NCBI GenBank assembly: GCA_913062525.1
Contig: CAJXWA010000010.1
Span: 1-43,351, forward strand
Direction: 5' to 3'
Length of the DNA: 43,351 nt
DNA from: an uncultured Alphaproteobacteria bacterium
GTDB taxonomy: Bacteria > Pseudomonadota > Alphaproteobacteria > Sneathiellales > Sneathiellaceae
Shown: positions 1-8,588 of the stretch, piece after piece
Layout: each line of letters starts with the position of its first letter
Position numbering within the stretch: position 1 is the stretch's first letter
Notes under the pieces: generated by a model
Told to the model about the DNA's origin: nothing
The model's input: only the letters and a program-made list of their open reading frames with translations
Database searches by the model: none
Made by a program: the position numbers and the translations under genes

Positions 1-316
1 ACTGGAGGGTAGGAACCTTCAGATTTTGAAAAACGGTGAGTTCAGAGAAAATGGCAGGAACCTGAAATTTACGGCCCATGCCCATGCGGGCAATTTCCCG
101 AGCGGGCAGGGGCGTGATATCCACGCCATCAAAAAAGATAGTTCCATCAGTAGGTGCGAATGTTCCGCTGATGAGGTTGAAAATCGTTGATTTACCGCAG
201 CCATTGGGCCCGATAAGGGCGGTTAAGCTTCCTTTTTCAAGGCTTAACGAAAAACCGTCTACTGCCTTTAGGCCGCCGAATCTCTTGGTAAGGGAATGAA
301 GCTCAAGAAATGACAT
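1..316 (-). CDS. ABC transporter ATP-binding protein, UrtD/LivG type (partial)
   Basis: This is the N-terminal 105 residues of an ABC importer ATPase; the rest lies beyond the left edge. It begins at the ATG complementary to 314-316 (MSFLELHSLTKRFGG). The Walker A motif GPNGCGKST is at about residues 39-47. The stretch GMGRKFQVPAIFSELTVFQN leading to the Q-loop is the form found in LivG and especially UrtD ATPases of branched-chain amino acid and urea/amide (HAAT) importers. It would power uptake across the inner membrane together with permeases presumably encoded further left. It is divergent from the periplasmic binding protein at 574, which probably belongs to the same importer. Family assignment is firm; the substrate is inferred only. 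Confidence 0.9.
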   Translation of the reverse strand, partial: MSFLELHSLTKRFGGLKAVDGFSLSLEKGSLTALIGPNGCGKSTIFNLISGTFAPTDGTIFFDGVDITPLPAREIARMGMGRKFQVPAIFSELTVFQNLKVPTLQ

Positions 317-511
317 GTTAGTTACTCTTAGACATAAGTAGACATACGAAACTGAGCGTCGAAACATCAGTAAACAAACGAAAATTTTATAGGCGTACAA
401 AAGGTAATGCTCATTTTTTACTCATAACCTCAAATAAAACTTATTTTTTTAGTCGCAGCACTTGAAGTAGGCCCGAAATTAGACATAAAGATCGCATCTG
501 AGGTCTAGATG

Positions 512-532
512 TAAATCATTTTTTATGATTTA
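512..532. promoter_or_regulatory. Perfect 8-bp inverted repeat upstream of the binding-protein gene
   Basis: TAAATCAT (512-519) and ATGATTTA (525-532) flank a 5-nt T spacer, 41 nt before the ATG at 574, in the divergent region between ABC ATPase and binding protein. Size and position would suit an operator for a dimeric regulator; an mRNA leader hairpin is the alternative. No regulator can be assigned. Confidence 0.35.
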
Positions 533-573
533 TTATTGTTTGTAAACGAATAAAATATAAATGGGGGTCGTCG

Positions 574-1743
574 ATGTTAAAACTTACACGTAGAAAACTT
601 CTCGTATCAGCAAGTGCCGCAGCCGCGGTAAGTAGTATCGGTATGCCAGCGATAGCAGCAGGCAAAACAATTAAAATTGGTGCTGTGCAGCCCTTCTCTG
701 GCGGGTTGGAGCTTTTTGGGAAACAAGCCCAAATGGGGCTTGATTTAGCGACTGCAGAAATTAATGCGGCAGGCGGTATCATGGGCCATAAGGTCGAAAT
801 GTTGTATGAAGATAACAAAACCGACCCAAAAACGTCAGTGGAACGTGCCCGTAAAGTTATTCAGCGCGATGATGTGATGGCTGTGTCAGGCCCGATTACG
901 TCTGCGGCGCGAGATGCAATGGCAGGGACCATGAAGCGCCTGAAGACACCTCTTCTATACGCAACGAATTATGAAGGCGGCATTTGCGATCGTTATTTAT
1001 TCTCGTTTAATACCGTACCTAATCAAGATACTGCGCCGCTTATTCCCTACCTAAAGGATCAAGGTATTGGAAACAGCTATTACATGTTTGGCGCTGACTA
1101 TGTTTGGCCGCGCAATATGTTTAAGGCTGCGGGCGAGATGATCAAGCAGGTGGGCGGACAAGCTCTTGGGGAAGAATATACACCGTTTGGGGTTAAAGAC
1201 TTCTCGTCTGTTATTCGGAAAATTGCAGATTCTGGCGCAAAAATCCTATTGTTCGCGCTGCCGGGCGCAGATGGTATTACCTTCATTAAACAAGCTGAAG
1301 AATTTGGTTTGATGAAAAAAGTTACCATTGCATTTTTGGGATTTGCTGAAACTTATCTCGGTGCGTTCGGCGCAGGGAAAGGGGAGGGCATGTATGCAGG
1401 CCTTCCAATGGTTGCCAATTCTAAAGAAGCCGGCGTGCAGGAATTTGTATCAAAAATCCGCAAACGCGAGGGTGATGATGCCATCGTCTCATTCTACGTT
1501 ATGACCCATTACAATTCCCTAATGGCTGTAAAGGCTGGTATGGAAAGAGCGGGCAAAGTGGATAAAGAAAGCTTGATTGACGGCATGGCAGGGCTTTCGT
1601 TCGACATTCCTACGGGTAAAGCAAGCATTGCAGCTGAAGATCACCATGTGGCTATGAACATGTATATTGGTAAAACAGGCGGCGGTACGCTGAATGTGGA
1701 GAAATCGTTGGGCCTGATTACGCCATCTCGTCAGTGCGGCTGA
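574..1743 (+). CDS. Periplasmic amide/urea-type ABC substrate-binding protein
   Basis: A 389-residue type I periplasmic binding protein of the branched-chain amino acid/urea/amide group (Peripla_BP_6, related to UrtA and AmiC). A Tat-like signal is visible: TRRKLL with Arg6-Arg7, then a hydrophobic Ala-rich stretch ending near AIAA at residues 26-29. The mature start KTIKIGAVQPFSGGLELFGK is the first strand-loop of this fold. The ATG at 574 follows a G-rich ribosome site at 563-567. It would capture a small polar ligand and pass it to the divergently encoded transporter. A hydrolase gene follows after 24 nt, suggesting that the ligand carries an amide-like bond. Ligand identity cannot be read from sequence. 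Confidence 0.85.
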   Translation: MLKLTRRKLLVSASAAAAVSSIGMPAIAAGKTIKIGAVQPFSGGLELFGKQAQMGLDLATAEINAAGGIMGHKVEMLYEDNKTDPKTSVERARKVIQRDDVMAVSGPITSAARDAMAGTMKRLKTPLLYATNYEGGICDRYLFSFNTVPNQDTAPLIPYLKDQGIGNSYYMFGADYVWPRNMFKAAGEMIKQVGGQALGEEYTPFGVKDFSSVIRKIADSGAKILLFALPGADGITFIKQAEEFGLMKKVTIAFLGFAETYLGAFGAGKGEGMYAGLPMVANSKEAGVQEFVSKIRKREGDDAIVSFYVMTHYNSLMAVKAGMERAGKVDKESLIDGMAGLSFDIPTGKASIAAEDHHVAMNMYIGKTGGGTLNVEKSLGLITPSRQCG

Positions 1744-1767
1744 ACCTAGAAAATATGTGAGGATAAA

Positions 1768-2496
1768 ATGCAAACTCAAAAAATAACAAAAGACCTCAGC
1801 GATGCTATGCCTTTGGTATTCAGCTCTTTAAATCTAAAGGCTGATTGTAAGCGGGTTGGGCTCGTTATTGTTGATGAAATCAACGGGTTTGCAACGGTGG
1901 GGGCGGGAAATCTCGCCCCGCCAACTCCCAATGAACAAGTCTCCACCATGGTTTCAGAAACCGATCGGTTAGCGCGAAAGTTTACAGCGGAAAATTGGCC
2001 AATACTTGCATTTCTGGACACTCATGTTCCCGGCAAGGAAGAGCCGCCCTATCCCCCGCATTGTGAAAGCGGGACCGGTGAAGAAGAGTTGGTGCCTGAG
2101 CTAAAATGGTTGGAAAAAGATACGAATACAACGCTGGTGCGCAAAGATTGTATCAATGGGTTTATCGGTGCCTTTGCTGATGATGGGACAAATGCAGTTG
2201 TTGAATGGGTAAAGGCCAATGGCATAACGGATTTGTTGGTGGTGGGTATTTGCACTGATATTTGCGTGATGGATTTTGTGCTCACCAGTTTAAGCGCCCG
2301 TAATCACGAAATGATGCCGGGACTTACCAATATTCATGTTTACGACAAAGGGTGTTCCACTTACGATTTACCTAAAGAAGTGGCGCTGGAAGTCGGCTTG
2401 CCGGCAGCTGCCGCCCATCCTCAAAATATTACACATTATATGGGGCTCTATTTTATGGCTTCGCGTGGTGCAAATCTGGTGAATAATATTATCTAA
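1768..2496 (+). CDS. Isochorismatase-family cysteine hydrolase, nicotinamidase-like
   Basis: A 242-residue cytoplasmic hydrolase of the isochorismatase/nicotinamidase superfamily. The catalytic triad fits Asp36 (VIVDEINGF), Lys126 (VRKDC) and Cys166 (CTDICV). Asp84 and His86 (LDTHVPG) plus His98 (PPHCESGTGEEEL) match the metal site and PPHC signature of nicotinamidases such as PncA, so an amide substrate is more likely than isochorismate. It starts 24 nt after the binding protein with GAGGA before the ATG, so the two are probably cotranscribed and it may cleave the imported ligand. Nicotinamide is the simplest guess, but related N-carbamoyl or other amide hydrolases share these residues. Confidence 0.85.
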   Translation: MQTQKITKDLSDAMPLVFSSLNLKADCKRVGLVIVDEINGFATVGAGNLAPPTPNEQVSTMVSETDRLARKFTAENWPILAFLDTHVPGKEEPPYPPHCESGTGEEELVPELKWLEKDTNTTLVRKDCINGFIGAFADDGTNAVVEWVKANGITDLLVVGICTDICVMDFVLTSLSARNHEMMPGLTNIHVYDKGCSTYDLPKEVALEVGLPAAAAHPQNITHYMGLYFMASRGANLVNNII

Positions 2497-2593
2497 GAAC
2501 ACATTGATCCATTTGAACAAGTCGTTAATTACATGTGTTCTAGTGAAACCGTCTGATAAAAATGTTTCTTAGGTAATATAGGTTGAGTATCAA

Positions 2594-2974
2594 ATGCGCT
2601 TCGAAAAATTGAGGTCTTGGGCAAGAGCGGTTAAGCGAGATGTGATCGCCTTATGGATTGCAGCAAGAGACACTCGAACGCCTTGGCATGCTAAAGCGGT
2701 TGCCATTATCGTCGCTGCTTATGCCTTGTCTCCTATTGATTTGATCCCAGACTTCATTCCAATTATCGGTTATTTGGATGACATTCTTCTCGTCCCGCTT
2801 GGTATTCTTCTCGCGATATGGCTTATTCCGGCATCGTTGATGGTGGAATTTCGGAAGAAGGCCGATGAACTTGAAAAGCGACCAGTCAGTCGTATTGCCG
2901 CTGTGCTAGTCGTTCTAGCTTGGGTAATCTGCGGGTTATGGTTGGTGCACTGGTATCTGAATTTTAACGCATAA
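2594..2974 (+). CDS. DUF1232 (YkvA-like) small membrane protein
   Basis: A 126-residue protein of the DUF1232/YkvA family. The family signature is clear: WHAKAVAIIVAAYALSPIDL, followed by IPDFIPIIGYLDD at about residues 36-68. Hydrophobic segments at about 36-55, 65-83 and 100-120 suggest two or three membrane spans, and the N-terminus is basic. Members have no settled function. It is preceded by a 97-nt gap and followed by 157 nt before phnA, so it may be a single-gene unit. Nothing ties it to phosphonate metabolism except position. Confidence 0.8.
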   Translation: MRFEKLRSWARAVKRDVIALWIAARDTRTPWHAKAVAIIVAAYALSPIDLIPDFIPIIGYLDDILLVPLGILLAIWLIPASLMVEFRKKADELEKRPVSRIAAVLVVLAWVICGLWLVHWYLNFNA

Positions 2975-3068
2975 ATTCAACTTATAAAAATGATTATTAA
3001 TATCGATTTTACTTATTCATAATCTGTTTCTATACTCTTCATAAGCCTGTAACAGTGAAGTAGCATCG

Positions 3069-3097
3069 TTGCAGATTGCGCTGTAAAATATTATAAC
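3069..3097 (+). promoter_or_regulatory. Candidate sigma-70 promoter for phnAY
   Basis: TTGCAG (3069-3074) and TATAAC (3092-3097) are separated by exactly 17 nt and lie 35 nt before the phnA start. The -10 matches consensus at five of six positions; the -35 is weak. This is a plausible promoter for the phnA-phnY pair, by inspection only. Confidence 0.35.
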
Positions 3098-3131
3098 CGC
3101 AATGAATTTTTGACGAGTAAAGGACAGATGA

Positions 3132-4370
3132 ATGTCGAAAGATAATGTGACGGTAAATGGCCGTGAATATGCATGGCCCAAACAACCGGTCGTCGTCGTA
3201 TGTATTGACGGCAGCGAGCCTGCATATATCGAGCAAGCCATCAGAGATGGTGTGATGCCGTATATGGAAAAAGCTTTGACCTCTGGTGCTGATTTGCGCG
3301 CTGAATGTGTTGTGCCAAGCTTCACTAACCCGAACAATCTTTCAATTGTCACCGGACAACCACCGAAAGTACACGGAATTTGCGGCAACTATTTTTATGA
3401 CGTTGAAGCCGACGCAGAGGTTATGATGAATGACCCTAAATTCTTGCGTGTACCGACAATATTTAAAGCCTTTTTTGATCAAGGTGCGAAAATTGCCGTT
3501 GTCACTGCGAAAGATAAACTTCGCACATTGCTTGGTAATGGTCTTGATGTGACAAGTGGCCGTGCTATCTGTTTTTCATCTGAAAAATCTGCAGAAGCGA
3601 CACTTGCTGAAAATGGTATTGATGACGCTGCAAGCTGGCTCGGACGCGAAGTCCCATCCGTTTATTCCGCAGAATTGAGTGAATTTATTTTCGCCAGTGG
3701 CGTCAAATTGATGGATGAATACAAACCAGATTTGATGTATCTCTCAACAACAGATTATATCCAGCATAAGCATGCGCCGGGAACACCGGTTGCTAACGAA
3801 TTCTACGCGATGCTTGATAAGTATATGGCAGAGCTTGATGCACGCGGAGCGGTTATCGCGTTAACGGCTGATCATGGTATGAAACCAAAATTTGGATCAG
3901 ATGGACAGCCTGACGTTATCTACCTACAAGATGTTCTTGATGAATGGTTGGGTGAGGGCGAAGCGCGCGTTATCCTTCCAATCACAGATCCATATGTTGT
4001 GCATCACGGTGCTCTTGGATCGTTCGCCACAGCCTATATTCCAGCAGATAAACGCGCTGAAGTCATTGAGCGCTTTAAATCTTTGGATGGGATTATGGAG
4101 AGCCTTTCTCGCGAGGACGGTTGTGCTAAGTTTGAATTGCCAGAAGATCGTACCGGCGATATTATTTTGGTATCAACAGTGAATAAGGTGCTCGGTACAA
4201 GCGCGAGCCGTCATGATCTGTCTGCTCTAAAAGAGCCTCTTCGCTCTCACGGTGGTATTTCAGAACAAACTGTTCCGCTACTTTGTAACCGTCCTGCAGG
4301 GGCCATCGATGATGGCCGTCGCCTGCGGAATTTCGATATTTTCGATATGGCATTGAATTTCGCGCAATAG
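3132..4370 (+). CDS. phnA: Phosphonoacetate hydrolase
   Basis: Hydrolyses the C-P bond of phosphonoacetate to acetate and phosphate in the cytoplasm, the last step of 2-aminoethylphosphonate breakdown by the PhnWYA route. The 412-residue protein is full length for this alkaline-phosphatase-superfamily enzyme. The nucleophile Thr65 sits in [10 protein letters not shown]. The two-zinc ligands are visible as Asp26 (CIDG), Asp208 and His212 (TTDYIQH), Asp247-His248 (TADHGM) and His373 ([10 protein letters not shown]). The spacing matches, as I recall it, the Sinorhizobium meliloti enzyme within one residue. The start is the ATG at 3132 after AAAGGA. phnY follows after 8 nt, so the pair is an operon. 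No LysR regulator (PhnR) is nearby. Confidence 0.96.
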   Translation: MSKDNVTVNGREYAWPKQPVVVVCIDGSEPAYIEQAIRDGVMPYMEKALTSGADLRAECVVPSFTNPNNLSIVTGQPPKVHGICGNYFYDVEADAEVMMNDPKFLRVPTIFKAFFDQGAKIAVVTAKDKLRTLLGNGLDVTSGRAICFSSEKSAEATLAENGIDDAASWLGREVPSVYSAELSEFIFASGVKLMDEYKPDLMYLSTTDYIQHKHAPGTPVANEFYAMLDKYMAELDARGAVIALTADHGMKPKFGSDGQPDVIYLQDVLDEWLGEGEARVILPITDPYVVHHGALGSFATAYIPADKRAEVIERFKSLDGIMESLSREDGCAKFELPEDRTGDIILVSTVNKVLGTSASRHDLSALKEPLRSHGGISEQTVPLLCNRPAGAIDDGRRLRNFDIFDMALNFAQ

Positions 4371-4378
4371 GAGGCATC

Positions 4379-5815
4379 ATGGCTCAGGGAAGAAACGTTC
4401 GTAACGAGGCGATGAGAATTGCCGGTGAACATGTTACGACAGAAAATAGCATCGATGTCATTAACCCGTTCAGCAATGACGTGGTTGGAACTGTCCCTAT
4501 GGGGCAGGTGGAACATGTTCGGAAGGCTTTTAAAGTGGCTGCTGAATATCAGCCGACATTGTCGCGCCATCAACGATATGAAATTTTACAAAAGGCCGCT
4601 GATATACTGGTTGCCAGAAAAGATGAAATTTCAGACGTTATTACCTCTGAAGCCGGTCTTTGTAAGAAAGATAGTTTGTATGAGGTCGGACGGGCCTATG
4701 ATGTGTTTAGTCTTTCTGCACGTCTTTGTATCATTGATGATGGTGAAATTTATTCTTGTGACATCACGCCTCACGGTAAAGAACGTAAGATTTTTACTTT
4801 GCGGGAACCTCTTACTGCGATCAGTGCAATTACGCCGTTTAACCATCCGTTAAATCAGGTGGCACATAAGATTGCACCGTCGATTGCTACAAATAACTGC
4901 ATGGTTCTAAAACCAACGGAAAAAACACCACTGACAGCACTCTTGCTGGCTGACGTGTTGTATGATGCTGGATTGCCGCCTGAAATGTTCCAGGTAGTAA
5001 CGGGTCTTCCCGGTGACATTGCGGATGAAATGTTGACCAATGAAAATGCAGAACTTGTAACCTTTACCGGTGGTGTTCCCATTGGGAAATACATTGCTGG
5101 AAAAGCGGGCTACAAACGGAAAGTGTTGGAACTTGGTGGCAATGATCCCCTGATTGTTATGAAAGATGCGGATCTTGAAAAAGCATCAGATCTAGCCGTT
5201 GCCGGTTCTTTCAAAAATTCGGGTCAGCGCTGCACTGCCGTTAAACGTATTTTAGTGGACGACAGCATTGGCGATGACTTTGTGGCACTTTTAACTGAAA
5301 AAGCGTCAAAAATGAAATATGGCAACCCCTACGATCCAGAAATGGATATGGGAACCGTCATCAATGAAGCGTCTGCAATTCAGTTTGAAACGCGCGTAAA
5401 CGATGCGATTTCCAGCGGTGCCAAATTGACGTACGGCAATATCCGTGACGGGGCTCTTTACTCGCCAACAGTTGTTGATCACGTTCCGTTTGATTGCGAA
5501 TTGGTCCGCGAAGAAACTTTTGGACCCGTTGCGCCTGTCATTCGCTTTAAGGATATTGATGATGCTATTCGCATTTCAAACTCCACTGCATTTGGTTTAT
5601 CATCCGGTGTTTGTACGGATAACTGGAAAAGTATTCAGCGTTTCATCAAAGAATTGAAAGTGGGCACGGTTAATGTCTGGGAGGTTCCGGGCTACCGTAT
5701 TGAGATGTCCCCATTTGGTGGCATTAAAGATTCTGGCCTTGGTTACAAAGAAGGTGTGTTGGAGGCTATGAAAAGCTTTACTAATTTGAAGACTTATTCC
5801 CTGCCTTGGGACTAA
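4379..5815 (+). CDS. phnY: Phosphonoacetaldehyde dehydrogenase
   Basis: NAD-dependent aldehyde dehydrogenase (478 residues) that oxidises phosphonoacetaldehyde to phosphonoacetate, the substrate of PhnA encoded just upstream. Catalytic Cys285 lies in [10 protein letters not shown], the general base Glu251 in LELGGNDP, the oxyanion Asn155 in TPFNHPLNQ and the cofactor-binding Lys178 in LKPTEKTP. The ATG is preceded by a consensus GGAGG that overlaps the end of phnA, so translation is likely coupled. A strong terminator follows at once. The function rests on the pairing with phnA and on similarity to S. meliloti PhnY; the ALDH fold itself is certain. The transaminase PhnW or lyase PbfA that would supply the aldehyde is not in this window. 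Confidence 0.93.
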   Translation: MAQGRNVRNEAMRIAGEHVTTENSIDVINPFSNDVVGTVPMGQVEHVRKAFKVAAEYQPTLSRHQRYEILQKAADILVARKDEISDVITSEAGLCKKDSLYEVGRAYDVFSLSARLCIIDDGEIYSCDITPHGKERKIFTLREPLTAISAITPFNHPLNQVAHKIAPSIATNNCMVLKPTEKTPLTALLLADVLYDAGLPPEMFQVVTGLPGDIADEMLTNENAELVTFTGGVPIGKYIAGKAGYKRKVLELGGNDPLIVMKDADLEKASDLAVAGSFKNSGQRCTAVKRILVDDSIGDDFVALLTEKASKMKYGNPYDPEMDMGTVINEASAIQFETRVNDAISSGAKLTYGNIRDGALYSPTVVDHVPFDCELVREETFGPVAPVIRFKDIDDAIRISNSTAFGLSSGVCTDNWKSIQRFIKELKVGTVNVWEVPGYRIEMSPFGGIKDSGLGYKEGVLEAMKSFTNLKTYSLPWD

Positions 5816-5830
5816 TCGTTCTTAGTAATT

Positions 5831-5866
5831 AAAAAGGCCGCGTTTAACGACGCGGCTTTTTTTTAT
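5831..5866 (+). terminator. Rho-independent terminator after phnY
   Basis: GCCGCG (5837-5842) and CGCGGC (5851-5856) form a GC stem with an 8-nt loop, extended by A-T pairs and followed by an eight-T run, 15 nt after the phnY stop. It ends the phnAY unit and isolates the kinase gene downstream. Confidence 0.9.
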
Positions 5867-5941
5867 GGATTTTTTTCAGTTTTCTTGATCAACTTGCGAA
5901 CATTAAGGCAACCTAAGTCAGTCCTGCTGGGAAGAAGTTTC

Positions 5942-6826
5942 ATGATAATCGTATTTGGCTCCATAAATATTGATCAAGTGTATCAGGTGGGCAAATTACC
6001 TGCGCCGGGAGAGACTGTACTAGGGGCAGGATACATGCAGGTGCCAGGTGGAAAGGGAGCTAACCAAGCCCTTGCTGCGCGGCGGTCTGGGGCAGAGGTT
6101 ACGATGGCCGGTTGTGTTGGCAGTGATGCTAATGGAGATCTGGCTATGGCGCTCATGAAGAATGATGGCGTCAGTCTGGAACATATCTCCATATGTTCTC
6201 TTCCTACTGGGTGTGCTTCAATCTGGGTTGATGGCCAGGGCGAAAATAGTATCGTGGTTTCTTCAGGTGCAAATGAACAAGCAAGGGCAGAGCAAGTTCC
6301 TGTGGATCAACTCGCATCTTGTGATCTTTTACTGCTTCAAATGGAAGTGGATGCCGCTGAAAATTGGAAACTTTTAGAACATGCCAAACGCCAGAATGTA
6401 TCAACATTGTTGAACGTGGCGCCTGTTGGTTTGGTTCCTGCTAGTGCCCTGTACAATCTAGATTATCTCGTCGTGAACGAAATTGAAGCGGCTGAACTTG
6501 CACGGCAACATCGCTTCGACTTTGCAGACGAAGAAGAACTGGCTCTCATGTTTTCAGAAAAATTTGATCTTTGTTGTCTTTTAACATTGGGTGCTCGGGG
6601 TGTACTCGCAGCAAACGGAAGCCAAATTACTAGGGTTGCGGCAATGGATGTAATGCCTGTAGATACCACTGCGGCAGGTGATAGCTTTATCGGAGGGTTT
6701 TCTGCTGCTATCTCAAAGGGGAATTCGCTCGAAAATGCATTAGACTATGCGACAAAAGTAGCGGCCGTAACTTGTACCCGATTGGGAGCGCAGTCCAGCA
6801 TACCTTTCATTTCTGAAATTACTTAA
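5942..6826 (+). CDS. PfkB-family sugar kinase, ribokinase-like
   Basis: A 294-residue ATP-dependent carbohydrate kinase. The N-terminal FGSINIDQVYQVGKLPAPGE and PGGKGANQALAARRSG (about residues 36-50) are the sugar-binding signature of ribokinases. DTTAAGDSF carries the catalytic base Asp247, with Ala in place of the usual Gly in the anion-hole motif. The ATG at 5942 was chosen because the homology starts at MIIVFGS and a GGAAGAAG site lies just upstream; an in-frame ATG at 5885 would add 19 unrelated residues. It probably phosphorylates ribose or a related sugar. The GntR regulator gene follows 120 nt later on the same strand. No sugar transporter lies next to it, so the substrate is open. 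Confidence 0.88.
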   Translation: MIIVFGSINIDQVYQVGKLPAPGETVLGAGYMQVPGGKGANQALAARRSGAEVTMAGCVGSDANGDLAMALMKNDGVSLEHISICSLPTGCASIWVDGQGENSIVVSSGANEQARAEQVPVDQLASCDLLLLQMEVDAAENWKLLEHAKRQNVSTLLNVAPVGLVPASALYNLDYLVVNEIEAAELARQHRFDFADEEELALMFSEKFDLCCLLTLGARGVLAANGSQITRVAAMDVMPVDTTAAGDSFIGGFSAAISKGNSLENALDYATKVAAVTCTRLGAQSSIPFISEIT

Positions 6827-6847
6827 ATACCAATGGGGTATTTAAGT
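6821..6847 (+). terminator. 27-nt perfect palindromic hairpin over the kinase stop codon
   Basis: ACTTAAATACC (6821-6831) and GGTATTTAAGT (6837-6847) pair perfectly around a 5-nt loop; the kinase TAA (6824-6826) is inside the left arm. No T-tract follows, so it may be a weak terminator, an mRNA-stabilising 3' hairpin, or an operator ahead of the regulator gene. Confidence 0.5.
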
Positions 6848-6946
6848 AGGCGGTAAACTTACGACTAAAGAACCAACAAAAGATAATCGTAATTATAATA
6901 TTGATTTGTGCATCAAGAAAATATTATAAAAAGGAGTGTGTAGAAC

Positions 6947-7729
6947 TTGGTCATGGTTAAGGGGGGTAAGTTTGTGTTGAATTTAGTTGAAAGAGGATAT
7001 TCACGCGCGGGCATTAGTGGCCGCATTGTCCATGAATTAGGACGAGACATTGTCCGTGGCGTATATAAGCCTGGCGAAAGATTGCCTAATGAGATGGCGT
7101 TCATTAATCGATTCAATGGTAGCCGTACGGTAATTCGGGAAGCCTTCCGCGTATTGTCAGCTAAGGGCCTTCTGGAAGCAAGGCAGCGTGCAGGAACAAG
7201 TGTGCGTTCTAGATCCTATTGGAATTTATGGGACCCTGATGTTTTGTCTTGGCATTCTGCCCAAGATTTGGATGAAAATACAATTCGCCAACTGTTTGAA
7301 CTTAGAATGATTGTGGAGCCTGAGGCTGCACGGATGCTAACCCAGAAAAGTCGGATTGCTAAGGCTGTGACTGTGTTGGAAAAAAATTACTTTCTGATGG
7401 AGCGGGCGTGGGATGAAAAAGACTTTGAGAAAGTTAAAAGCCTAGAGATCTCTTTCCATCTGATGCTCATTGATTATTGTGGCAATGAATTCCTTGTACG
7501 TTCCCGATATGCCGTTCAATTAATTTTGCAGCATTGCCAGCATGTCTTATCTAATAATGGAGCTATGGCTCTTGGCGCAGCCCGTTGGTATAGCTTGATT
7601 TTAGAGAAAATTAGGCAAGGGGATGCTGATGCGGTAGCGAGCACCGTCAAATCTTTGGTAGTGAGAGACCGAGAATTGATAGATCAAGCGACTAGTCAAG
7701 AGACCCAAAGCGCCAGTGAGGTTGCCTAG
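6947..7729 (+). CDS. GntR-family transcriptional regulator, FadR/FCD subfamily (DgoR-like)
   Basis: A DNA-binding regulator of about 250-260 residues. The winged helix spans about residues 20-90, with the GntR signature GVYKPGERLPNEMAFINRFN then RTVIREAFRVLSAKGLLEA. The linker WNLWDPDVLSWH resembles the sugar-acid regulators of the DgoR group, and a ligand-binding FCD domain follows. The start is uncertain: TTG at 6947 lies 10 nt after AAGGAG, an in-frame ATG is at 6953, and a GTG at 6974 follows a GGGGGG run. It probably controls the PfkB kinase upstream or a sugar/sugar-acid gene set elsewhere. It converges on the carbonic anhydrase gene with only 14 nt between stops. Confidence 0.9.
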   Translation: MVMVKGGKFVLNLVERGYSRAGISGRIVHELGRDIVRGVYKPGERLPNEMAFINRFNGSRTVIREAFRVLSAKGLLEARQRAGTSVRSRSYWNLWDPDVLSWHSAQDLDENTIRQLFELRMIVEPEAARMLTQKSRIAKAVTVLEKNYFLMERAWDEKDFEKVKSLEISFHLMLIDYCGNEFLVRSRYAVQLILQHCQHVLSNNGAMALGAARWYSLILEKIRQGDADAVASTVKSLVVRDRELIDQATSQETQSASEVA

Positions 7730-7743
7730 AAGGTCGGCTGACG

Positions 7744-8388
7744 TCATTCGGAGTTACTGTTGATCCTGTAGGCTTCGTGAATTTGATCCGCGTTGTCTAT
7801 GTCGACGTTCAAATCACGAAGTAGGCCGTCCTGCAAGCCGTAAACCCAGCCGTGCACAGTAAGTTCTTTTTTATTCCGCCATGCCTTTTGGGCAATGGTC
7901 GTTCTAGCAACATTGCGGACTTGTTCCTCAACGTTCAGCTCACACAGCCGATCAATTTGTTCTTGCTGAGTTGGCAGTGCAGTTATTTCTGAGTAATGCT
8001 GCCTGAGGACATCTTTGATATTGGCAAGCCAGTTGTCAATTTGCCCATGGTCTGTATCTTCTAATGCGGCCCGGATGCCGCCGCAGTTGTAATGACCTGT
8101 GACGATAATGTGTTCAACTTCAAGAACTTCTACTGCGTATTGAATGACAGCAAGGCAATTTGCATCACTATGGGGGACAACGTTTGCCACATTACGGTGA
8201 ACAAAAAGCTCGCCCGGATCCATACCAACAATTTCATTGGCAGGTACACGACTGTCAGAGCACCCAATCCACAAATAATTTGGCGTTTGAATGTCGTTTA
8301 GTTTGCTAAAAAATTGATCATCCATAGCGAGTTTGCTGCGGGCCCACTCGATGTTCCGTTTGAAAAGATCTTTTGGAGTTGGTTTCAT
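7744..8388 (-). CDS. can: Beta-class carbonic anhydrase
   Basis: Interconverts CO2 and bicarbonate in the cytoplasm. The 214-residue protein has the zinc ligands Cys43, His99 and Cys102 and the Asp45-Arg47 dyad (CSDSRVPANE; TGHYNCGG), the plant-type beta-CA arrangement seen in E. coli Can. The start is the ATG complementary to 8386-8388, preceded by AGAGG; the longer reading frame upstream adds 26 residues without homology. It is divergent from paaA, sharing a 200-nt intergenic region. It could supply bicarbonate for acyl-CoA carboxylation in catabolism, but that link is positional only. Confidence 0.95.
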   Translation of the reverse strand: MKPTPKDLFKRNIEWARSKLAMDDQFFSKLNDIQTPNYLWIGCSDSRVPANEIVGMDPGELFVHRNVANVVPHSDANCLAVIQYAVEVLEVEHIIVTGHYNCGGIRAALEDTDHGQIDNWLANIKDVLRQHYSEITALPTQQEQIDRLCELNVEEQVRNVARTTIAQKAWRNKKELTVHGWVYGLQDGLLRDLNVDIDNADQIHEAYRINSNSE

Positions 8389-8508
8389 TTGGCGCCTCTT
8401 AAAGTCGGAACATGAATACAGGTGTCTTTTACATCGCATACATACTGTGACTATAAAAAAAATCAAGGCAATCGCATATCAAAAAATGAACTGAATAGAA
8501 AAAGTTTC

Positions 8509-8554
8509 ATATGATACAAAAAATATTGATTTGTTTTGAAAACTGTATCATATT
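8509..8554 (+). promoter_or_regulatory. Candidate paa promoter with flanking 10-bp inverted repeat operator
   Basis: ATATGATACA (8509-8518) and TGTATCAT AT (8544-8553) are perfect inverted arms 25 nt apart. Between and over them lie a -35-like TTGATT (8526-8531) and, 17 nt on, a -10-like CATATT (8549-8554). A repressor bound to both arms would cover the promoter. The TATGATNC core recalls the half-site described for PaaX in E. coli, but the regulator is not encoded here. Confidence 0.5.
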
Positions 8555-8588
8555 AACAAAAGCAATACAGAAAATAGGTGTGACTGCG

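Noticed and set aside
3017-3388. 123-residue minus-strand reading frame opposite the phnA start
   Set aside because: It is antisense to a well-supported gene, has no recognisable family and no ribosome site.
6947-7729. GntR gene as the regulator of phnAY
   Set aside because: A strong terminator and a kinase gene separate them, and the linker sequence points to the sugar-acid (DgoR) group.
8511-8588. A 26-codon N-terminal extension of paaA
   Set aside because: It overlaps the promoter/operator structure and lacks a ribosome site; PaaA length fits the ATG at 8589.
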